Source: Bacteroidota bacterium
GTDB taxonomy: Bacteria > Bacteroidota > Bacteroidia > Chitinophagales > Chitinophagaceae
Direction: 5' to 3'
DNA length: 10,383 nt
Assembly (NCBI GenBank): GCA_023386855.1
Contig: JAEWIW010000031.1
Location: forward strand, 1-10,383
The position numbers and the translations under genes were made by a program. This document shows, in pieces, positions 6,985-10,383 of the stretch. Numbering within the stretch: position 1 is the stretch's first letter; the number at the start of each line of letters is the position of its first letter. The notes under the pieces were generated by a model. It worked only from the letters and a program-made list of their open reading frames with translations, made no database searches and was not told the DNA's origin.

Positions 6985-8230
6985 GCGGATACTGATCAGT
7001 TTTTTATTGATGTCCTTACCCTGTATAACAATGGCCCAGCGCAATTGTGCAAGTCATCATTATCTTCAACAGGAAATGATTGCCAACCCGGCATTAAAAG
7101 CAGGGTTGATAGCGCAGGAGAAATTCATCCAGCAGAAAATTAATACGCCAACTGTTATTTCCGGTGTGGAGGGTTCCAGTCCTTCCTCAACCATTATCAG
7201 GATTCCAGTAGTGTTTCATATACTGTATAATAATCCATACCAGAATATCAACGACCAGCAAATAATTTCGCAACTGAAAGTGCTTAACGAGGATTTCAGG
7301 AGAAAGAACAAGGATAATATAAACACCCCATCCATATTCAGGCAATTGGCGGCCGACTGCCAACTGGAATTTTTCCTCGCTACAAGAGATCCTTCAGGAA
7401 GGCCTACTAATGGAATTCTTCGTAAAAAAACGTCTATACAGGTTTTTGGAATGGACGACAGGATAAAGGTTTCCAAAAACGGTGGTGATGATGCCTGGGA
7501 TGCGGACGAGTATCTCAATATCTGGATTGGCAACCTTGCCGGTGGACTGGTAGGTTATTCGAGCCCACTCGGTGGCCCTGCTGATAAAGACGGAGTAGTA
7601 CTCCGTTTTGATGCAGTTGGTCTTGGAGGTTCGGCAAGGGCGCCATTCGACAAGGGAAGAACAGCTACCCATGAAATTGGCCACTGGCTTGGCCTGCAGC
7701 ATATCTGGGGCGATGAGTTCTGTGGGAATGATATGGTTGACGATACACCCCCCCAACAATCTGCGAGCCATGGCTGCCCAACTGGTATGGTCAGCTCCTG
7801 CAATAACCAGGGCAATATGTATATGAACTTTATGGACCTTACCAATGATGAATGTATGAATATGTTCACGGTAGGTCAGCGCCAGCGTATAAGGGTGCTA
7901 TTCGAACCAGGAGGACCCAGGAATGCCCTTCTTTTTTCACAGGGATTAACGGCCCCTGAATTAAGCCAGGTGCCAGGGGAACTGCCTGTTGAACAGGACC
8001 CCAAAGTGTTGGTGCTGTTTCCAAACCCGGTTTCCAATACGCTTACCATCCGGTTTCCCGGTGATCTTAGCGCACAAACGCTTTTTGTATATAATCCATC
8101 CGGACAACTGGTCAGGAAAATGCACTGCCTGGGACAAAGTATTACTATGAATGTTTCTTCCCTTCCTTCCGGCCAGTATATCATCCGAACCTTACCTTCT
8201 ATGCAAATGCTAAGGTTCATTAAATCCTGA
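6983..8230 (+). CDS. Secreted M43 metalloprotease (ulilysin/cytophagalysin-like) with T9SS sorting domain
   Basis: The product is 415 residues. A signal peptide (1-18) is predicted to be cut before Gln19 in MAQRNC. An Arg-x-Cys motif (20-22) at the mature N-terminus, followed by a helical propeptide to ~60, resembles the prosegment of this family; the Cys may act as a latency switch (inference). The catalytic domain (~68-310) carries the zinc motif HEIGHWLGLQH (His230, Glu231, His234, His240). It also has the DDTPP segment (253-257), Cys247/265/273/291 that could form disulphides, and a Met-turn region MNFMD (281-285). These place it in peptidase family M43, pappalysin-like. After a Pro-rich linker, residues ~342-415 (LFPNPVSNTLTIRF, YNPSGQLV, SGQYIIR, ending FIKS) form a type A T9SS C-terminal domain, so export across the outer membrane with removal of the tail is expected. 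All catalytic residues are present. Substrate preference cannot be read from the sequence. Confidence 0.95.
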   Translation: MRILISFLLMSLPCITMAQRNCASHHYLQQEMIANPALKAGLIAQEKFIQQKINTPTVISGVEGSSPSSTIIRIPVVFHILYNNPYQNINDQQIISQLKVLNEDFRRKNKDNINTPSIFRQLAADCQLEFFLATRDPSGRPTNGILRKKTSIQVFGMDDRIKVSKNGGDDAWDADEYLNIWIGNLAGGLVGYSSPLGGPADKDGVVLRFDAVGLGGSARAPFDKGRTATHEIGHWLGLQHIWGDEFCGNDMVDDTPPQQSASHGCPTGMVSSCNNQGNMYMNFMDLTNDECMNMFTVGQRQRIRVLFEPGGPRNALLFSQGLTAPELSQVPGELPVEQDPKVLVLFPNPVSNTLTIRFPGDLSAQTLFVYNPSGQLVRKMHCLGQSITMNVSSLPSGQYIIRTLPSMQMLRFIKS

Positions 8231-8248
8231 AACCTGGGATCCCCGGTT
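8231..8248 (+). terminator. Imperfect palindrome abutting the M43 stop codon, possible weak terminator
   Basis: Directly after the TGA lies AACCTGGGATCCCCGGTT, an 18-base palindrome with one mismatched pair. It could form a GC-rich hairpin for the protease transcript. The loop is very small and the following bases (catagattttgag) give only a short T run, so termination strength is doubtful. Confidence 0.35.
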
Positions 8249-8306
8249 CATAGATTTTGAGTGCCTTTGGATTTTTTAATGTCTTTATCACCTATATTGT
8301 ACTCAT

Positions 8307-8328
8307 GATCAATAGAAGCCTATTGATC
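8307..8328. promoter_or_regulatory. Perfect 9-base inverted repeat upstream of the stress-protein gene
   Basis: GATCAATAG and CTATTGATC are exact reverse complements separated by AAGC. The element sits 62 bases upstream of the universal stress protein start, in the 160-base gap that should contain its promoter. It lacks a downstream T-tract, so a dimeric regulator's operator or an mRNA leader hairpin is more likely than a terminator. No clear promoter consensus was found next to it. Confidence 0.45.
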
Positions 8329-8390
8329 CATAACCTAATTATTCATCTTAATCCAAAACAATTCCTCCCTCCGGGGACAAAACCACGGCT

Positions 8391-9221
8391 ATGAGAAAAT
8401 TCCTGGTACCAACAGATTTTTCAGATACCTCCAAGAATGCAGCAAGGTATGCTGTTGAAATGGCATCTTCCATTCCTGACTCCATGATCGTACTCTACAA
8501 TGCGTATGATAAGATCACTCCCGGTTCTGACGGGTCACCGCTGAGCGATGATGAAAATGACCGCAAGGTAATACTGGAACAGGCTTTGAAAAATATGGAA
8601 ATAGAACTCCATACCTTATCCAATATCAAGATCGACTATGTTGCCGAAGTAGGGAGTAACCTGGTGGAGAATATGGCCCGTTATGTACGGAATTATGGTA
8701 TCAGTGCGGTGATCATGGGTATCACCGGTGCAACAAGGCTTGAACAGATCTTCATTGGAAGCAACACGCTGAACTTCGTCAATGAAGCAGTTTGCCCTGT
8801 TATCATTGTTCCGCCGAATGCGAAATATAAAAAGGTGGAAAACGTGATGATGGTAAGTGATTTCAAGAATGTTGCCTCCACTACACCGGTGCAGTCGATC
8901 AAAAATATCCTTGACATCTTCATGCCTTCAGGGCTCCATATCGTGAATGTAGACAGCGAACATTATGTAGAACTAACTGATGAATACCGCCGTGAAAGAA
9001 ATAAGCTGGAGACCATTTTCAAAGATTTCTCTCCAGAGTTTTCATTTATTCGCTTATACGATTTCATGGATGCGATCAGTAGTTTTGCAACCGACAGGAA
9101 TATTGACCTGATCATTACCATTCCAAGAAAACATTCTTTTATCAGCAAACTGTTCAAAACCAGCCATACCAAGCGCCTGGTTTACCATAGCCATGTGCCA
9201 ATACTGGCCATACATGAATAA
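8391..9221 (+). CDS. Universal stress protein, tandem UspA domains (second degenerate)
   Basis: This 276-residue protein has two Usp domains. The first (1-~143) starts with the typical strand MRKFLVPTDFS, where a conserved Asp (Asp9) contacts the nucleotide in the family. It keeps the ATP-binding signature G-2x-G-9x-G-S at Gly110, Gly113, Gly123 and Ser124, followed by NEAVCPVIIVP. The second domain (~148-276) retains the fold pattern (NVMMVSDF, HIVNV, DLIITIP, HVPILAIHE) but its phosphate-binding loop reads PRKHSFISKLFKTSHT, with no matching glycines. Nucleotide binding therefore probably survives only in the first domain. Tandem Usp proteins of this length are common in Bacteroidota and respond to stress or redox state. 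The gene is monocistronic: a 160-base gap precedes it and a strong terminator follows. The specific trigger is unknown. Confidence 0.95.
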   Translation: MRKFLVPTDFSDTSKNAARYAVEMASSIPDSMIVLYNAYDKITPGSDGSPLSDDENDRKVILEQALKNMEIELHTLSNIKIDYVAEVGSNLVENMARYVRNYGISAVIMGITGATRLEQIFIGSNTLNFVNEAVCPVIIVPPNAKYKKVENVMMVSDFKNVASTTPVQSIKNILDIFMPSGLHIVNVDSEHYVELTDEYRRERNKLETIFKDFSPEFSFIRLYDFMDAISSFATDRNIDLIITIPRKHSFISKLFKTSHTKRLVYHSHVPILAIHE

Positions 9222-9240
9222 CATACCTTTTCTACATAAT

Positions 9241-9272
9241 AACAGCCGCAAATCGCGGCTGTTTATTTTTGT
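9241..9272 (+). terminator. Rho-independent terminator of the universal stress protein gene
   Basis: A 9-bp perfect stem AACAGCCGC/GCGGCTGTT (9241-9249 with 9255-9263) encloses the loop AAATC and is followed by a T-rich run (TTATTTTTGTT). It starts 19 bases after the stop codon. The minus-strand side lacks a good T-tract, so it mainly serves the + transcript, although it also lies between convergent genes. Confidence 0.85.
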
Positions 9273-9309
9273 TACAATTAAGCATGGTTCAAGCTTAGAT
9301 GAACACGGA

Positions 9310-9837
9310 TCATAGTAATTTTTCTTGCGGCGGCTGTACTCCTTTTAGCCGAAGATAAATGGTAGTTTGTCCACGATGGTGTGTCTGGTGTTCAAAGGTT
9401 TTTTCCAATCCTTCCAGTTTTGAAAATTTCTTGCCCATCATTTCCATTTCGCCGCTAAATGTTTCAGGCTTCATTTCCCTGATGCCGGTAATGACAAAAT
9501 CATAGCTGGCCATGACATCCTTGATGGTTTGTTCTTTTGATTTATAAGATTTTTCCAGTTCTCCCCATTTGTATGGACTTGGTTTTCCTGTTGCCATAGA
9601 GGAGAGGCCATAATTGGCTTCCGCAAGATGCAGCATCTGTTCGGCAAAAGAGCGGATCTCGGGAGTAGGTTTGAATCCATAACCGTCCTCTGGCATGGCA
9701 TCGAGGTATTCTTTGGTATAAGCTTTTGCTCTTTCCCAATTGGCCACCATTTTTTCTACATCTGGATTTTGAGCAAGGATGGTAGCAGGGAGCAATACGG
9801 CCATGCAAAGGCAGATGGCCCTGAAAATTTTTTTCAT
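9310..9837 (-). CDS. DinB-superfamily protein with signal peptide
   Basis: The product is 175 residues. A basic start (MKKIFR) and a hydrophobic core lead to a likely signal peptidase I site Ile-Leu-Ala|Gln at 22/23, so the protein should be exported, probably to the periplasm. The mature part is a four-helix DinB/DUF664-like fold. His70 in the helix AEQMLHLAEAN and the pair His150/His154 in EHQTHHRGQ fit the three-histidine metal site of the superfamily, and the tail LRLKGVQPP is a family hallmark. Members are putative metal-dependent hydrolases or thiol-transferase-like enzymes; most are cytoplasmic and poorly characterised, so the signal peptide is notable. Substrate is unknown. It converges with the stress-protein gene and lies downstream of the desaturase gene, but a terminator separates it from the latter, so it should have its own promoter in the ~60 bases upstream, where I see no clear consensus. 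Confidence 0.9.
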   Translation of the reverse strand: MKKIFRAICLCMAVLLPATILAQNPDVEKMVANWERAKAYTKEYLDAMPEDGYGFKPTPEIRSFAEQMLHLAEANYGLSSMATGKPSPYKWGELEKSYKSKEQTIKDVMASYDFVITGIREMKPETFSGEMEMMGKKFSKLEGLEKTFEHQTHHRGQTTIYLRLKGVQPPQEKLL

Positions 9838-9899
9838 GTGAAGCAGTTTTGGTTAAAGAAAATGTGGTTGATAAAGAGGGTAGGTTCTAATAAGGTAAT

Positions 9900-9932
9900 A
9901 AAAAAAAAGGAGTTGCCGAAACAACTCCTTTT
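9900..9932 (-). terminator. Rho-independent terminator of the desaturase gene
   Basis: A perfect 11-bp stem AAAAGGAGTTG/CAACTCCTTTT (9905-9915 with 9922-9932) has a 6-base loop. On the minus strand it is followed by nine consecutive T residues (A run at 9900-9908), a strong intrinsic terminator 24 bases after the desaturase stop. The shorter T4 on the other side could also slow + transcription. Confidence 0.85.
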
Positions 9933-9956
9933 AAAATATTTGTAAGGTAAACCAGT

Positions 9957-10383
9957 TTATTTTCTTCCCATCTGCTTGAGGAAGGATACATGCGAAGCTA
10001 CCGCGTACCGTACTCGTGGATATTCAATATAAGATATACCATAATCCTGGCAGGCCTTGCGGATGATCTTGCTGATCTCGGGATAATGTATATGCGAGAT
10101 CTTGGGGAACAGGTGGTGTTCGATCTGGAAATTTAATCCACCTACCAGCCATGACACCAGTTTATTGTGTGTGGCAAAGTTAGCCGTGGTTTTGATCTGG
10201 TGAATAGCCCATTCATCTTCCAGTTTACCTGTAGCTTCATCCGGCATGGGGAACGCAGTATGTTCAACCGTATGTGCCAGCTGGAATACGATGCTGATCA
10301 CAAAACCTGCGAAGAAGGTAAAGATCAGGAAGCCCACCAGCCAGGGAAGGAACCCAACCATATAAATGGGAATAAGCACATAC
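9957..10383 (-). CDS. Membrane fatty acid desaturase, C-terminal part (5' partial)
   Basis: The frame is open through the right edge of the window, so only the last ~141 residues are seen; the GTG at 10379 is an internal Val codon, not a start. The fragment has two hydrophobic segments (about residues 1-20 and 21-35), a His-containing stretch QLAHTVEHTAFP, and the third histidine box QIEHH (85-89) in GLNFQIEHHLFP. This is the family arrangement of diiron acyl desaturases (fatty acid desaturase type 1). Gln in place of the first His of the third box is typical of front-end (delta-5/delta-6-like, linoleoyl-CoA desaturase-annotated) members. The C-terminus (KACQDYGISYIEYPR) also fits that group. 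The enzyme would introduce a double bond into membrane-lipid acyl chains. The first two His boxes lie outside the window, so regioselectivity and integrity cannot be judged. Confidence 0.93.
   Translation of the reverse strand, partial: YVLIPIYMVGFLPWLVGFLIFTFFAGFVISIVFQLAHTVEHTAFPMPDEATGKLEDEWAIHQIKTTANFATHNKLVSWLVGGLNFQIEHHLFPKISHIHYPEISKIIRKACQDYGISYIEYPRVRYAVASHVSFLKQMGRK

Noticed and set aside
6925..7143. 72-codon + frame overlapping the start of the M43 protease
   Set aside because: It runs in another frame through the protease signal peptide and propeptide; the protease frame has the family motifs.
7394..7771. 125-codon minus frame antisense to the protease catalytic region
   Set aside because: It covers the zinc motif region antisense and has no start context or recognisable domain.
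10377..10379. GTG at 10379 as the start of the desaturase
   Set aside because: The frame continues to the window edge, and the first histidine boxes of the family are missing, so the gene is truncated by the window.

Overview
The window reads as ordinary chromosome from a member of the Bacteroidota, probably close to the Chitinophagaceae; the family-level placement is inference. The evidence for the phylum is a secreted protease with a C-terminal type IX secretion (T9SS) sorting domain, an HU-CCDC81-type membrane protein of a kind typical of this phylum, a TonB-receptor-like outer-membrane barrel paired with a long TPR protein, and exported proteins whose predicted mature N-terminus is glutamine. 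No RNA genes, CRISPR arrays, insertion sequences or phage genes were seen. Both edges cut genes.

Left part (1-5942, all on +): a tightly packed run of four genes that looks like one operon. It holds a giant TPR protein (5' end outside the window), a plug-less TonB-receptor-like beta-barrel 6 bases later, a small HU-CCDC81-like protein with one transmembrane helix, and a SAM-dependent methyltransferase with an N-terminal Cys4 zinc-ribbon-like segment starting 1 base after the previous stop. TPR protein plus barrel suggests a cell-envelope complex with a periplasmic scaffold and an outer-membrane pore or receptor. The HU-like protein could link the nucleoid face of the inner membrane to the envelope. 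None of this assembly is functionally established from the sequence.

Middle part (5943-8390): a lipoprotein glutaminyl cyclase of the beta-propeller (plant-type) class on the minus strand, converging on the methyltransferase. It is followed by a divergently oriented M43 (ulilysin/cytophagalysin-like) metalloprotease with a T9SS tail. The 225-base gap between them carries a short minus-strand coding-like stretch that appears broken by a 10-base duplication. The cyclase fits its neighbours: the barrel, the protease and the secreted DinB protein all have signal peptides predicted to leave Gln at the mature N-terminus, which such a cyclase could convert to pyroglutamate.

Right part (8391-10383): a two-domain universal stress protein with a strong intrinsic terminator, preceded by a gap with a perfect 9-base inverted repeat. 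Then, on the minus strand, come a DinB-superfamily protein with a signal peptide and the C-terminal part of a membrane fatty acid desaturase, separated by a clear hairpin terminator.
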